This document shows, piece after piece, positions 21,701-33,613 of a DNA stretch of 64,000 bases. Both the position numbers and the translations under genes were made by a program. The stretch spans positions 7,011,001-7,075,000 of the forward strand of contig OX335653.1 in NCBI GenBank assembly GCA_946894095.1, given 5' to 3'. The first letter of the stretch is position 1, and each line of letters opens with the position of its first letter. The notes below the pieces were generated by a model. It saw nothing but the letters and a program-made list of their open reading frames with translations, was not told the DNA's origin and made no database searches. The DNA comes from Incurvaria masculella (taxonomy: Eukaryota > Arthropoda > Insecta > Lepidoptera > Incurvariidae).

Positions 21701-24700
21701 AAGACACAAATCCACGATATTCCAGCAATGTGACTTGAATCATAATGCCTCCTGATCTTTCAATAACCCATTAGGGGTTATTTTGTAGAGATTAATCAGT
21801 AAGGTAAGTTATATTGGCCACACTCCTCTACGGACCTTAGTCATAAAATGTGCTCGCAGGCGAGTTCGTGATCGGACGTGTGATCAAGGCGATGAACGCC
21901 AACTGGCACCCGGGCTGCTTCAAGTGCGAGGAGTGCGGCCTCGAGCTGGCCGACGCAGGCTTCATTAAGCACCAGGGCCGGGCGCTCTGCCACGCGTGCA
22001 ACGCGCGCATCAAGGCTGACGGGCTCAAGAACTACATCTGCTTCAAGTGCCAGTGAGTAACCTACCTGGAGTACCCTTCGCTATGCGATATCACCTGTCA
22101 AAAAAATAGTTTGCGTTTGACAGCTGTTATCGAAAGCACTGTCGATACCATCTGTCTGGGCCTCACCAATAGATTCAGAAAAAAGGCAAAACTATAAACT
22201 CATAACGATGTAAAAACATCTCATCTTACACTTACCCTGACATGGGTCATGTGAATTAATTGATACTATGATGCCTCATATTAAATACTGTATTTTTCGA
22301 GTTACACCAATTTTGTGGAGCGAAATATTCAAATTTTACCCAATAAACATTTATTATTTGTATATTTCAAAATATATATATTTGTTTAGGTTTTCACTCT
22401 TGTTCAACATATTATTTTACATTTACTGATAAACAGTGTTCACCTTAGTTATTATTATTTTTAGCAATCAGTATACACTATGAGCAGATGTTTTCGATGT
22501 GTTTTGTGGCTTGTGAGGACTTTCATCAAAGATCGTCCATATATGGGTTCTTCACAGTCTATTGTCTAGTTCTAATACTCTAGGACGCATGAGTTGTTCC
22601 ATCCCTGTAGCAAGGACTGGTTCATTGACATGTGATCTTAGTTTTTTCTTGTATGCTACACAATGGAGACGCACTTCATCTCTTACTGTGGGAATGCATT
22701 TGTGGATCTCTGTATTGCTAGCGTTGCTTATTTGGCGTAGTATTTTGTTTTGTATTCGCTGCAATACTTCAATGCTTGATATGCTGGCTGTTCCCCGGAG
22801 CTGGATACAATAAGTCCAAATGGGTTTTATAATGGCTTTATAGATGAGTAATTTGTAGCTAAGGCTGAGTCTCGATTAATTATTTAACTCAACGTTTCGT
22901 CCACCACGGTGCAGACATCATCAGGATTCGCGACGCGACCTCCTCCTCCAGGTCGGATGGATTGCAAGTTACCATTGTAACCATGTTGCGTGCTTGTGCA
23001 GTGGCGCGATCGACGGCGAGCCGTTGCGGTTCCGCGGCGAGGTGTACCACGGCTACCACTTCACGTGCACGTCGTGCGCGGTGGAGCTCGATCACACCGC
23101 GCGCGAGGTCAAGCACCGCCCCGGCTACGCATCCAACGATGTGGTTAGTCAACCAAATAACAAAAGCCGCTTTGCTATTTACAAAGTAGTTATTTTTACG
23201 AATTTCTGCAAGAAATGTATCATTGTTTGGGGACACATCAAAAAGTCCAAAAAGCACAAGGTACAAAACCCATACCGACCGAAAAACTTATGAATACGGA
23301 TATTTTCAATTAGGTGAGGAGGTCGTCAGCCTCCCCCCAGTGGTGCCGTTGAGCGCGGTTGGGTTCTGGATGAGTGACCATTTTCAACCGTTGAGGCTGG
23401 CCGTGGTTCGGATTCCTTACTTACTAGGTGGTAGGGTTAATCCCGCCCGAGTTGGTACCATCCCATTGAATGAACGATGGTCGAAGCAGCACTAAAAATT
23501 GTCCGTGTTTTCCATCCAGTTCAATGTAGCTGAGCAATATAAGGAAGATCCTGGCATAACGCCTAGTTCCCATGTGGTGTGTTAGGCTAATATCTGACGT
23601 TCAGTTAAGTATTAGCCATCCATGTCCAGTTACATTAAAATCAGTAGTTTGATCAAATAAGGCTGTTCTGAGTATAGTTTTGGATCTCCTAAAACAAATT
23701 TGCGCATGATCTTTCCACGCTTGTATGGGGAGCTGAGCTGGAAGGCCCACCTTAAATCTTATACAGTGTGCTCTGTGCATTGCTGAGCGTGTTGTCTGCT
23801 TGCAGAACGACCTGTTCTGCCTGCGGTGCCACGACAAGATGGGCATCCCGATCTGCGGCGCATGTCGGCGCCCCATCGAGGAGCGGATCGTCACCGCACT
23901 CGGCAAGCACTGGCACGTTGAGGTAAATCTCCTGATGTGTAAACCCCTTTAAATGAGGCCATATACTAGGGCTTACTTGCTAAAACCGATATTACGGATG
24001 TTGAGTATAGAGATAATTATGATGTGATGATTGTAGATAGTCATTTGCAAACACCTGGAGAATGTTATTCGTCTAGATCAAATCATTACAATTTTTTTTA
24101 AATACACATTAGGAAAAAAAAACAAATCTTATTTTGTTTTATTTTGTATGGTTTTGACAGATTATTTAGGTCAGGTCGCCTAGACGCCACCTGTCGTGAT
24201 AAATAACCAGTTTTCTTTCTCATTATTTTAATGAAGTATTTGGTATTTCATTAAAAATATATATTTGTTTTCAGCATTTCGTGTGTGCCAAGTGCGAGAA
24301 GCCGTTCCACGGTCACCGCCACTACGAGAAGAAAGGTCTGGCCTACTGCGAGCAGCACTACCACCAGCTCTTCGGCAACCTGTGCTTCGTGTGCGATCAG
24401 GTCATCGCCGGGGACGGTAAGCCCACACCTAACACTGTTACGCCATAGATAAATGATATTAGGCAAAGATTGCTAACGTCATACAAGTGTTGAATAGGGA
24501 TAATAAAAGTCAACAGATGGCCGCGCATTTGAGAATACATTAAATGCAAACCCATGAATATCAATGATATTTTTTATTTACAACAATATTACTTAATTTA
24601 TAGTTAACATGCTTAAGGTGGCCCAACCCGGCGGGCCTAACTCATTCGCGGGCACTGTACAAAACTGTGCTTTAGCGCTCTGGGACCTTCTCTGTTTCAA

Positions 24701-26115
24701 AGAATAAGACAGGTTCCGTGATGAAGAAGATGCAACATGTCCACAAAAAAGACAATGTGCATAGTGTATGATTTGGTAAGATTTACGAAAATTTAAATTT
24801 CAAAACGACTTATAGCTAAAAGTAAACCACGACGGCTGTAGTCAAAAATCTAACAAAAACCAAATAGATTATAAATCTTGATTAAATAAGCTATGTCTGA
24901 TGACTAATCTTTTTTTTAAGATGTTCTTACTTTATCATTGCGTAATCCACCTCCAAAGTTATTGTATAAAACGCGCAAAAAATTCAAACTTTCGGACCTT
25001 ATAATTTAGAAACCAAACACAATTTTACAATGCCAATGGTCATCAGACATCTGGTTCGATCAAATAAAGCTATTTTGAGCAAAATTTTGGATCGCTGACA
25101 AGAAATATGGGCGTGATCTTCTTTCCCCTTTTGTATGGGGAGATGAGCGGGATGGGCCACCTTAAAACGTTTTCATCATGCCTGCCTAGGCAAAATTTGG
25201 AATTAACCTTAGTTTAATTCTGGCAGTGACGGGAGATTGCGCTGGTTAGAAATGTCATAGTGATAGGGAAAATAAGAAGTATTTAGGGAGTTTTGTACGT
25301 GCCATGGCATACTTTGTGCCAATCCACTCAGAGTCAACTGATGGATGAAACCAAAAATCGTTTCATACAAAATATACTGAAATTGGATTTTTGCTCAAAC
25401 AAATTCTAAATCGCTTGTAGATTTATAATAATGATTTATGATTGTTTTAAGTTTTTTCTTTGAAATTTTGAGAAAAAGTTCATAAATTTGTTATCTAGAA
25501 TCAGTGGATTACCCCTTATTGACTATAAAAACAGGGGTCTTGTCCGGGTTTTGAACTCCCATTCACTTTACAATCTATAAATGCACAACTCATCCTGCTT
25601 TTGTTTACGGAAAAGTATAGAAATCATTAAGATTTCACAAACAACCATTTCACATTCGATGAGTTCCATGCGACTCCCTATGTTTTGATAACGATTCGAG
25701 AAGTTCTCATCGGGCAAATGTGTTCCACCTCTCTCTAACTAGCGATAGTGGTACTTGAGTTGACGTCTTACTCCCTCACTTGGTTCGTCTTGAAGGCACA
25801 GCGCACTATGCTGGGTCTATGGTGTCTACTATAGTCACTTTCTCATACAGATTCTATTATTGGTGTTAATATAAATTATAACGTAGGTAATCAAATACTA
25901 TAAGACGGTGTGGTGTGGTTGCAGTGTTCACGGCGCTGAACAAGGCGTGGTGCGTGCACCACTTCGCGTGCTCGGTGTGCGACTCGCCGCTCAGCACCAA
26001 GTCCAAGTTTTACGAGTACGACGAGCGGCCCGCGTGCAAACGCTGCTACGACAAGTTCCCGGCGGAGCTGCGCCGGCGGCTGCGGCGCGCGCACGAGCAC
26101 TCTGCGCGCCGCTAG
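18798..26115 (+). CDS. stck: PINCH (LIMS1 / steamer duck), five-LIM adaptor of the ILK-PINCH-parvin complex
   Basis: Cytoplasmic adaptor that binds integrin-linked kinase at integrin adhesions. Exons: 18798-18811, 20569-20682, 21181-21293, 21860-22052, 23002-23143, 23806-23922, 24275-24416, 25925-26115 (TAG). All phases agree and the total is 1026 nt, 341 residues, against 325 in human LIMS1. Five LIM zinc modules are complete: CKRC at 16, CGKC near 77, CFKC near 140, CGAC near 203, CFVC near 262, each with the following W/Y-H..C and C..C/H/D ligands. LIM1, which binds ILK, keeps [18 protein letters not shown]4 ([19 protein letters not shown]) is nearly identical across animals. The start MPVPG comes from a 14-nt first coding exon joined to LANMSLDNM; Met at 20579 is an alternative start. 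The C-terminus is [14 protein letters not shown] 42 bp repeat array begins at the last codons. Confidence 0.95.
19684..20038. mobile_element. 355 bp piggyBac-type MITE with TTAA duplication
   Basis: TTAA at 19680-19683 and 20039-20042. The right end GCTTACGGGCCGTTC is the same as in the 6510-6877 copy, and the left end is GGTCTGCCGGTAAGC. Inner halves are inverted. It lies in the first PINCH intron. Confidence 0.82.
22552..22863 (-). pseudogene. jockey-like LINE reverse transcriptase C-terminal fragment
   Basis: The minus-strand frame reads [39 protein letters not shown] and ends near [11 protein letters not shown]. The IYKA..KPIWTYG.QLWG-type block with QRFQ.K.LR is diagnostic of jockey-clade polymerases after the catalytic domain. 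It is 5'-truncated and sits in a PINCH intron. Confidence 0.8.
23290..23635 (+). mobile_element. 5S rRNA-derived SINE
   Basis: The head TTGAGCGCGGTTGGGTTCTGG then ATGAGTGACCATTTTCAACC (in short blocks) tracks the 3' half of 5S rRNA including the C-box. The shared body CCGTTGAGGCTGGCCGTGG, ACTTACTAGGTGGTAGGGTT, GAACGATGGTCGAAGCAG and the tail ATTAGCCATCCATGTCCAG follow. It lies in the PINCH intron after 23143. Confidence 0.65.
23641..23751. mobile_element. one end of the GGTGGCCC TTAA MITE
   Basis: GATCAAATAAGGCTGTT, GCGCATGATCTTTCCACGC and TATGGGGAGCTGAGC, ending GGCCCACC followed by TTAA, match the right end of 24617-25161. The left part is absent. Confidence 0.65.
24617..25161. mobile_element. 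545 bp piggyBac-type MITE, GGTGGCCC ends, TTAA duplication
   Basis: TTAA at 24613-24616 and 25162-25165. The ends GGTGGCCCAACCCGGCGGG and GGATGGGCCACC are inverted repeats at the tips. An intact copy in the opposite orientation is at 39903-40444. It lies in the last PINCH intron. Confidence 0.82.
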
Positions 26116-26263
26116 CCGACCGACCGCCGATTGTCACCCGAGCCTGCGCGCCGCTAGCCGACCGAACGCCGACCGCCACCCGAGCCTACGCGCCGCTAGC
26201 CGACCGACCGCTGACCGCTACCCGAGCTTGCGCGTCGCTAGCCGACCGCCGACCGCCACCCGC
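26103..26263 (+). repeat. 42 bp minisatellite across the PINCH stop codon
   Basis: Units start at 26103, 26145, 26187 and 26229; the last lacks about 4 bp. Each begins TGCGCGCCGCTAGCCGACCG with one or two changes and ends CACCCGAGCC. The first unit contains the final Ala-Arg-Arg codons and the TAG, so the same codons and an in-frame TAG recur every 42 bases. Confidence 0.9.
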
Positions 26264-26991
26264 ATGCGGTAGGCAAGACCACTGAACAAGCGATTCTCAC
26301 AACTTTCTTTTTCTTGGGCCGCAGACACATTTAGTGCTATTGCTCTTGGACCGTATAATACAAAACACTATGGGTAATCTCAGAGAGCTGCATTAATAAA
26401 AAATAACATATGGAATTGTGTAGAAAATACATCATCTCTTTTTTATGATAACAATATAAGCTATAGGATACTGACATTTTTATTGTAATTTAATACCTAT
26501 GATTGTTTTAATAAGAATTAAAAATGTTTTTCGATGTAATACCAAATGTCTTGACCATCAGGAAAACTTTTGAACAGAAGACATCAGAAAAAAGGGCAAG
26601 TTGTTATTGGTTTAGGGAAGTGGTGACAGTACATTGAGTAAGGTTTGATTAAAATTTACATTGGATATTCTTTAATACATAGAGCCTTTCCCAAAACTTG
26701 GATTATTGTGGTTAGTTTTTATGGGCAACATTTCTAATATGCGATCTTTGAATAAACATTCAAAAACATTCTTGATGGTCAAGGAAGTTACATTTTAAGA
26801 ACATAATGTATAAGTTTTTTAACATTCATATAAATTTAGATATAAGCTTTACAACTATAGTAAATATAAAGTGTCTGGATGCCATGTAATTAGTGACGAG
26901 TGCCTCCTCAAAGTGCCTTAAAATTAAAATAAATTATAACTGATGTTCCCACATCAGAAATTAATTAATAGAAACTTTATTGTAAAGCTTC

Positions 26992-26997
26992 AATAAA
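26992..26997 (+). terminator. candidate PINCH poly(A) signal AATAAA
   Basis: AATAAA about 880 bp after the stop, at the end of an AT-rich 3'UTR-like stretch. An earlier AATAAA lies near 26750. Either could be used. Confidence 0.4.
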
Positions 26998-27037
26998 AAC
27001 TATATCAAAAACAAGAATTAAATACGTACTAGCTAAC

Positions 27038-27241
27038 ATGAAAACCGTCCAGGAGCGGTCGATACGGGATTGCAGCAGTGCCGGGGGCCCCCGACAACCC
27101 TGGTGCCCATCAGACGAGATAAAAAATCTCATCCATGGGCACCGAGTGCGGGAAGACCCCCATAACGCTCGCCTCTGGACAGCCAGACTGATGCGTTGGA
27201 GGAGGAACGACCCGGCTCGGCTATTGATAGAAATAGAGTAA
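27038..27241 (+). other. GC-rich 67-codon ORF of unknown origin
   Basis: An open frame of 67 codons (with RVREDPHNARLWTARL and WRRNDPARLLIEIE) in a GC-rich island inside very AT-rich spacer. No family was recognised. The abrupt composition change suggests an inserted repeat or retroelement piece rather than a gene. Confidence 0.2.
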
Positions 27242-28169
27242 TGTAATGCAAAATATTGTTTAATTTATATGCAAAATATTGTTTAATTTATATTATTAAA
27301 TTAAAATATTGTTTTATTTATATAATTACATTAAAATATTATTTAATTTATATTAACTAATATTAAAAAGATTAACAACAACTTTTACCTTTTTCTTCTT
27401 TTGCTTCTACTTGATAGCAGTTGTCCAGATGTGTTGTTCCAACTCGCAATTTTATCAAGTTAAGCGTCACCATATGTTCCATTGTAATCGTGAAAGAATT
27501 TATTGATGAGGTGCAATTGCTTCGGAGATGGATTTATTAGACAGCATTTGGGTAATCGTCAATACTGTAATACTTGCTACGATGTTGAACCAATCTTCAC
27601 ATCTACTTTGGCGTCGCCAAATACCCAGTGGCGACCGAGCCTGCGCGAAAGTCGAGCTGCAGGGGTGTTGAGCAATTTTCGACCATGAAATAGGACATAT
27701 TTGTAGTTGGTAAATCTGTAGCGGGCTTTACACTCGATATACCCTACACCTCTACTTCCCAAATGTTGGCAGGATAAAATGATCTAGGGCATTTAGCCTG
27801 CATTTTGTAACCATTTTGCTAAAAAGGTAAACAGTAGTTTTATGGCATTAGAACCTCGATTGTGTGAGCTATTCTACTCAGATTTTGAAAATAATCTGAA
27901 AAAGTATTGGTCGTGACTCAAATTAATGGGATAACGGTAATGTCGTATCCATTAAATACATAAAATTATCAATCGAATAACTGTTGACTTGCAAACCTTC
28001 CTTGTGAAACTACGATGAAGGGGGCCGCGAGTGCTTGTTTTTGCCCTCCCTGCGTGCGGCACTGCGACCTTTCTATAAAAAAAATATTGTCTTCCATTTC
28101 TCTTTTTCGTATAGTAATCATGTTTCTTGTATGGTAGCCCCCTTTAATTTTGATTCGTTTTTTATTTTA

Positions 28170-28297
28170 ACTATTTTTCAACAGAAATACAGTCTGTGAA
28201 CATTTCAACTGTCTACCTATTACGGTTCATGAGATACAGCCCGAGGCTTTCTAATAAGGTTCTGTTTGGCGCCCTTTGGGTACGGAACCCTAAAAAG
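28170..28297 (+). mobile_element. 3' fragment of the AACCGGCCAAG dispersed element
   Basis: TACGGTTCATGAGATACAGC and CTTTGGGTACGGAACCCTAA match the 3' third of 14949-15248. Confidence 0.7.
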
Positions 28298-28919
28298 ATC
28301 TATTTTATACCACTCTCAATCTCATGCCATTCTTGGATGGATTGAGGGCAAAGTCTATCTAAGCAGCATTACATCTATAACTAGTTTCTTTGCGATGCTT
28401 CTTGGCCGTGCACATTCGACATTTCAAAAAACACTGCTTTTTGTTGGAAGAGGGGCCAGGCATACCGGGTTTTTTTTTTTGACCAGTGCCCAAATGAGTT
28501 GCTTGAAGAATTCAAAGCTTCGGGACTATGTTGAACTGTAAAGTTATAAAAAATTAATATAGTTTAAAGTAAGACGGGCATGTATGATGAGACGCTTTTC
28601 CACGATGTTGATTCCAGGTTCTCGCCTGAGGTGAAAGAGCCCCACCGGTGCAGGATACTAGGGCATCTTGATTAAAGAGAAGGGGCAATAAGAGACATAC
28701 CTGGGCTTTTATAAATAAGTATAAAACAGCATTTTCGCTACTTAATTCATTAAAATATAAATAGTGACTCTCTGAGCTGTAGACCCTGGGAGTCTGTCTT
28801 TGTCACCTTCAAACAAAATCCTATTATTTTCTCACTGTATTATGTACCTAATGATTTAGGTCTTGTCACAAAACAAACGTTTTGCAAAATTTTTTAACAT
28901 TTGTCGAAATGGCTCTATT

Positions 28920-29060
28920 TTGAAAAAATCCAAAAACTCAATCGAAAAAATACTTCACGAGAATCGGTTGAGAAATGCGACCTGAGGAGAACAGCCAGAC
29001 ATACGAAATGATTTTTGCCCAAGCTGAAACAGACACGCTTCGCTCGGTCAAAAAAAGGGG
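28920..29060 (-). repeat. inverted copy of the 9320-9560 repeat
   Basis: The minus strand reads GATTCTCGTGAAGTATTTT and GTCTGGCTGTTCTCCTCAGG, close to the blocks at 9400-9470. Confidence 0.45.
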
Positions 29061-31055
29061 CTTTACATTGGTGCAGCTGATGAGGGCGACTACCACAAGG
29101 AGGTAGCCAGCGCAGAATTAGTTGTTCCTTCCTTTTAATGGAACCTGTCATCAATGGCAATACCACACAACTACTGTTACGATATTAGCCCAACACACCA
29201 CATTCCCAAAAGAATTAGGTGCCAGGACCTTCCCTTTATGAGCACCTCTTAATTGAACTGGTTAGTAAACACTGAAGTGTTTTTTTAATCAGGCAGCAAA
29301 ATACTTGCAAATAAAAAATGCTCGAATCGCCGACCAGAAATCTTGAAATTAATTGCCATAGTATCATACGTCCTTGTATTGAAATGATCACCTGATATTG
29401 TTAATTGAATGATGCCAGTACCCGTAAGTTCAAGAGCAGACTATTAAGCTTTTGCCCTTTTACAAGCTGTTGCGTTATTGCAGCAACACTGGATTAGCAA
29501 CACTTGGAGCCTATTGTTTGATGCTGCAAAGTCACACTATGTGATGTCCAAATTCTTAAGAAAATCAAATAATGAAACAGTTTTTAATGAGTTTCCCATG
29601 TATTTAATATGTACGCAGACAGGTACCTACTTAAAACGAACTAAAGAAGTACTAAAGATTACAAAAAAATATTAATTAAATATATATTAAGCTGTTATTG
29701 GAAGGAATTTACATCTAGATATTATAACTTAGAGCTTATAACAATTAAGTTTTTGAAAAACATTACGGAAAGAAAAAAAAGAATTATTGACTATGTGGCC
29801 ATGCACGAAGGAAAATAGAAAGAGGAATGATAATACTAAAGTAATAAAAAGTCATAATCAATAAGGAACTAGAGGAACAAAAATATGTGGTACTAGAAGA
29901 TGCAATGTGGAAACGACACAGTTATAACCCGTACTAATAATGAAATAACTTGAAAATGATGTGGATCTTGTCTTCATTTCCATATCGCTTACTTATATCG
30001 AGTTACTTGTCTACCAGTCCAGTCAGCATCAGTAAGATTTAGATGACAGTGATCTACACAAGCTTTGTATATTAGACACCTTGTTGCCAAAAAAATTACT
30101 TCTATGCCACACAAATGATTCATTGACATGATGAGCATATAGAACAATAAAAATAATATATAGTAACATGTGAAAATCATGACTATGAGATCTTGTACAG
30201 GCGAGACGGTGCGAGACGATTACTTCCCCTTCCAAGCGCCAGCGGTACGCAGTGACCAAATCTGATAGTTTTGTCTCTGTAGTGAACGATGTAATATGGA
30301 AATGGCAAATATTTTTAATAAAAACTATCACTTTTATTAAAGAGCAAAATAACATTTGTTTATTTTGACCATGTCTGAATTGCTTAGCGTACATTTTTGG
30401 ACATTTCACAGAAACGGCACGGCACCGGATGTTAATTCAGTATTTAATTAACTTTTTCTTATGGAGGTGTGATTCTGGAGACATTGGCAACTTTTTTTTT
30501 CTACATTAATAATACATTAATTTGTTTGATTGTATTCAATTTAACTTATGGGCAAGACGTTTAGGTAAATAAAAATATGTTTTGCTTAATATTAAATCCA
30601 GGATCACCTCTCATGAATCAATATAATTAACACCTTAATAATGACCTAGTTGCAAAGAAAAAATAAAATCTAACCTTAAACTTAAAAAATATCAAACCAC
30701 AATCTTATGTTTGAAAACAAAACAATCTTAAAATTAAGTACAGTACCAGTCAAACTTTTTTCGCCTCGCGCATACAAAAATGCTTTTGAGCCAAGTGCAG
30801 AGTACACGCTTTCGAAGCGCATTAAAGTTTGGCTCGAACTGTATATGCCACTTGTAATCTTTGGCTGGTATTATCTTAAATAATTGGTATCCACAAACTG
30901 CACAGAATGGAATGACGTTTTGCATAGTATGACGTTTGCTCGTATGGAAGTGCGCCTGAAACTTGAGCAAAAAGTTAAACTGGTGAGAAACTTATAGAAA
31001 GCACAATATTGGAATTGTGCAAATTAACTCAAAGGAAGATCACATTAGCGATGGA

Positions 31056-31061
31056 TTTATT
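31056..31061 (-). terminator. candidate poly(A) signal of the qin-like gene
   Basis: AATAAA on the minus strand, 254 bp after the TAA at 31315. Confidence 0.35.
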
Positions 31062-31314
31062 TCCGGGGCTGGCAGCACGGAATCAGTAAATATAATACCA
31101 TGTAAGTTTACAAAGTTTCACCAGCCGCCTAAGCAAGATGCTTATTTTTGAATACAACACTTTAAAACAAACTAATGCAGTTTTAAGAAATCTAAAATAA
31201 GAATTATCTTTTAGCAAGGCATCTTCCAGCCTATCCAACAAACTAATCGAATAACTTGCAGTCTCTAAATTAATCATAATAAAGAAGGAGATTTCTTTAA
31301 TACTATTAGAATAA

Positions 31315-33613
31315 TTATGGCATGTAGAGAAGCATTCCTTCATCGATGAACTGCTGGTAGAGTAGCGGCTGGTCGGGCGCCGCGCGCAGCTCCACCTGCA
31401 GCGCGTCGCCGCTCGCCACCACCCGCGCCACCAGCGTGCGCTCCTCCAGCATCACGTCCCGGTAGCGCGCCTCCTGCTCGCTCGTGCGCGGGCCGTCCCC
31501 CAGCCGCACGCCGTGCAGCTCCGCCGCGAGCGCGAGCGGCGCCACCGCGCTCCAGCGCCGGCGGCCCGCGCGCACGTTCCCCGCCGGCACCACCGCCACG
31601 TTGCCGAAGTCCACGTACAGCAGCCGCACCGTGTCGCCCTCCTGCGAGAGCACGGCGGCGCGGAACCACACGCCGTCCTGCCCGAAGAGAGCGATGCACG
31701 CCTGGCCGGGCCGCGCGCGCCCGAGCCTCGGCCGCCGCCGCCGCCCCCGCTCGCCGCGCCCCTCCGCCTGCAGCTCCGCGAGCACGTCGCGCAGCGCCTC
31801 CCCCGCCCCCCGGTCGTCCTTCGCCGGCAGCAGCTGAAGCCGCGTGTATTGCTCGATGGACGACACGCTGCACTCGAAACTCTCGGCAGGCGCCCTCGGC
31901 GGGGGATAAGTGAAGAAATCTTCCTCGTGTGCCGTGTCCTCTTCGTCCTCGACCATTTGGTTCCAGTCGACCCTCGCCGGTGCGACGGCGAGCTGCTCCG
32001 AGGTGTCCGAGTCTGTGTCGTCGATTATGTAATCGGGACCCGAGTCCAGGTCGAGGCTCTGATTGAGACCGATGTTGAGTTTATTGGAAAGAGTACGCTC
32101 CGAATCGATGTATGAGGCGAAGTTCATTTCGACTAAGAGATCGCCGATGTCGGCGTTGCCAATTTTCAGCTCAATTTTTAGAATATCGGCATCTTTCCCG
32201 ACTACCTTGACATCGCATTGCTTTTCTGTAATGAGCGTGTGAGTGTGTTCGATGGCCGTCAGTTTTCGATTTCCGGAGATGTAGTTGATCCCAGCTAGGG
32301 TACACTTGGTGGCGACTATGGGTATCCGTGACGTCACTGTCGTTCTCCTCATATACTTTAAATCGCAAATTTCAACATTTCCATAGTCAACAAAATGAAC
32401 GAGGCACGAGGCGTCCTCACGGACCTCCAGGATGAGGCCACGGTAGTAGCATTTGTCGAGACCGTAGCGTGCGGCGCACGTCTCTCCCACGGACCATTTC
32501 GTTCGATGGTACTTACTGTCTTTGAACTGCGCATTGAGAGAAGTGACAATGATATCAAGGGTGTCCTTCTGGCAGACTTGATGGAGGTATATAACTCCAT
32601 TATTGTCAACAAAGGTGGGCACAGCAACAAAGTCCTCTTCCGTGATGGGTTGGGCGGGGAGCCAGACGTGCGTAGGTGAGGCAGTACAGCTCGATGGCTC
32701 TGGGGAGGTGTAGTCCGAGCCGGAGTCGGAGTGCTCAGGGGGTATAAGGGTGGCAGTGTCAGCGGGGGGACGTACCTGAGTCCACTCGCTGATGGAGCCG
32801 GTGGGGGGCAGCAGCGATAGTGTATCCTCTGCAGCGTCCTCTCCGCACTCCTCCCGGTTGGGGATCGCGAGCCCCTGCTTCACCAGCTTGGCGTTCAGCA
32901 GCCGCCACTCGCCGCGGTCCGGCTCGAGCGCCCCGCCGGGCGTCACGTGATACACCCACAGCTCCACAGGTAAACTCTTGTCCTTTGTGCTGCCTTTCTT
33001 GGTGATGAAGAAACGTTGATAGTTCTCGATCTCATCATTGAGATATTCGCAGGAGACGCCAGGCCAAACACTGCCGCCCGCTGGCATGATTCCACTCAAA
33101 TGGCACTTGAATGCTCCGTCGCGAATACCTAGAAATTCTTCCGCCAGAGGTCTTAAATCGGTCACTTTCACTTCATCCACTACTGCAAAGTCGGTGTAGA
33201 ATATACGCGCTTTTTCTCCATCGATCTCAAGTACAGCGGCTCGTCTCCAAGTCTTGCTCTTTTTGTGAAGTACGCAGCATCGGTCCTCAGGTTTCCAATC
33301 ATCTTTGCTTTCATGTTGAGCATCATCGTAATATATCTGCAGTTGGTTGAAGAGAGTGGTAAGGGTGTCCTTGTATGACACAAAAGACAGGTAAATCTGC
33401 GACGGCGTCTGGGAAGAGAGGATCTTGACTTCAAGCTTGGCTGGCCCTTTGTCGAGTTTCACCTGCAAGTCTTCTTCCTTGATGAGGCGTTTTAAGTTTT
33501 CTTTCTTTAATATGGATACTTCAGGCTTTGGCTTTGGTGGCTGTGGTTTTTTAGGTTTTGGGACTTTATCTTGGATGGTTTTATTCAATTGAGAATACTC
33601 AAACGTAAGAGCC
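31315..33613 (-). other. qin-like gene: 2.3 kb terminal exon with Tudor domains 3-5
   Basis: Starts with a Pro/Lys-rich linker, then three Tudor units. TD4 (YYRGLILEV, VHFVDYGNVE) and TD5 (WFRAAVLS, LLYVDFGNVA) keep aromatic cage positions. TD3 (WRRAAVLEI, IFYTDFAVVDEV) has lost the Gly-Asn of the core. A Ser/Pro-rich linker (SDSGSDYTSPEPSS) separates TD3 and TD4, and an acidic one separates TD4 and TD5. The 3' part, 31340-31900, is extremely GC-rich, unlike the rest of the gene. It ends LLYMP with TAA at 31315. Confidence 0.9.

Larger units (their letters stand above)
27000..31055. other. intergenic spacer between PINCH and the qin-like gene
   Basis: AT-rich sequence between two convergent genes. 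No host gene was recognised. It contains a short GC-rich ORF at 27038-27241, a truncated dispersed element at 28170-28297, an inverted copy of the 9.4 kb repeat at 28920-29060, and a block CCCTTCCAAGCGCCAGCGGT at about 30221 that also occurs near 19222. Confidence 0.55.

Noticed and set aside
25908..26285. 125-codon plus-strand frame overlapping the last PINCH exon and the minisatellite
   Set aside because: It is in a different frame from the LIM5 coding sequence; its repetitive LADRPPTATRA-type tail is only the 42 bp repeat read through.
31340..32115. Long open frames on both strands over the last qin exon (for example 177 and 200 codons)
   Set aside because: They are shadows caused by the very high GC of the real Tudor exon and have Arg/Ala/Pro-only composition with no motifs.
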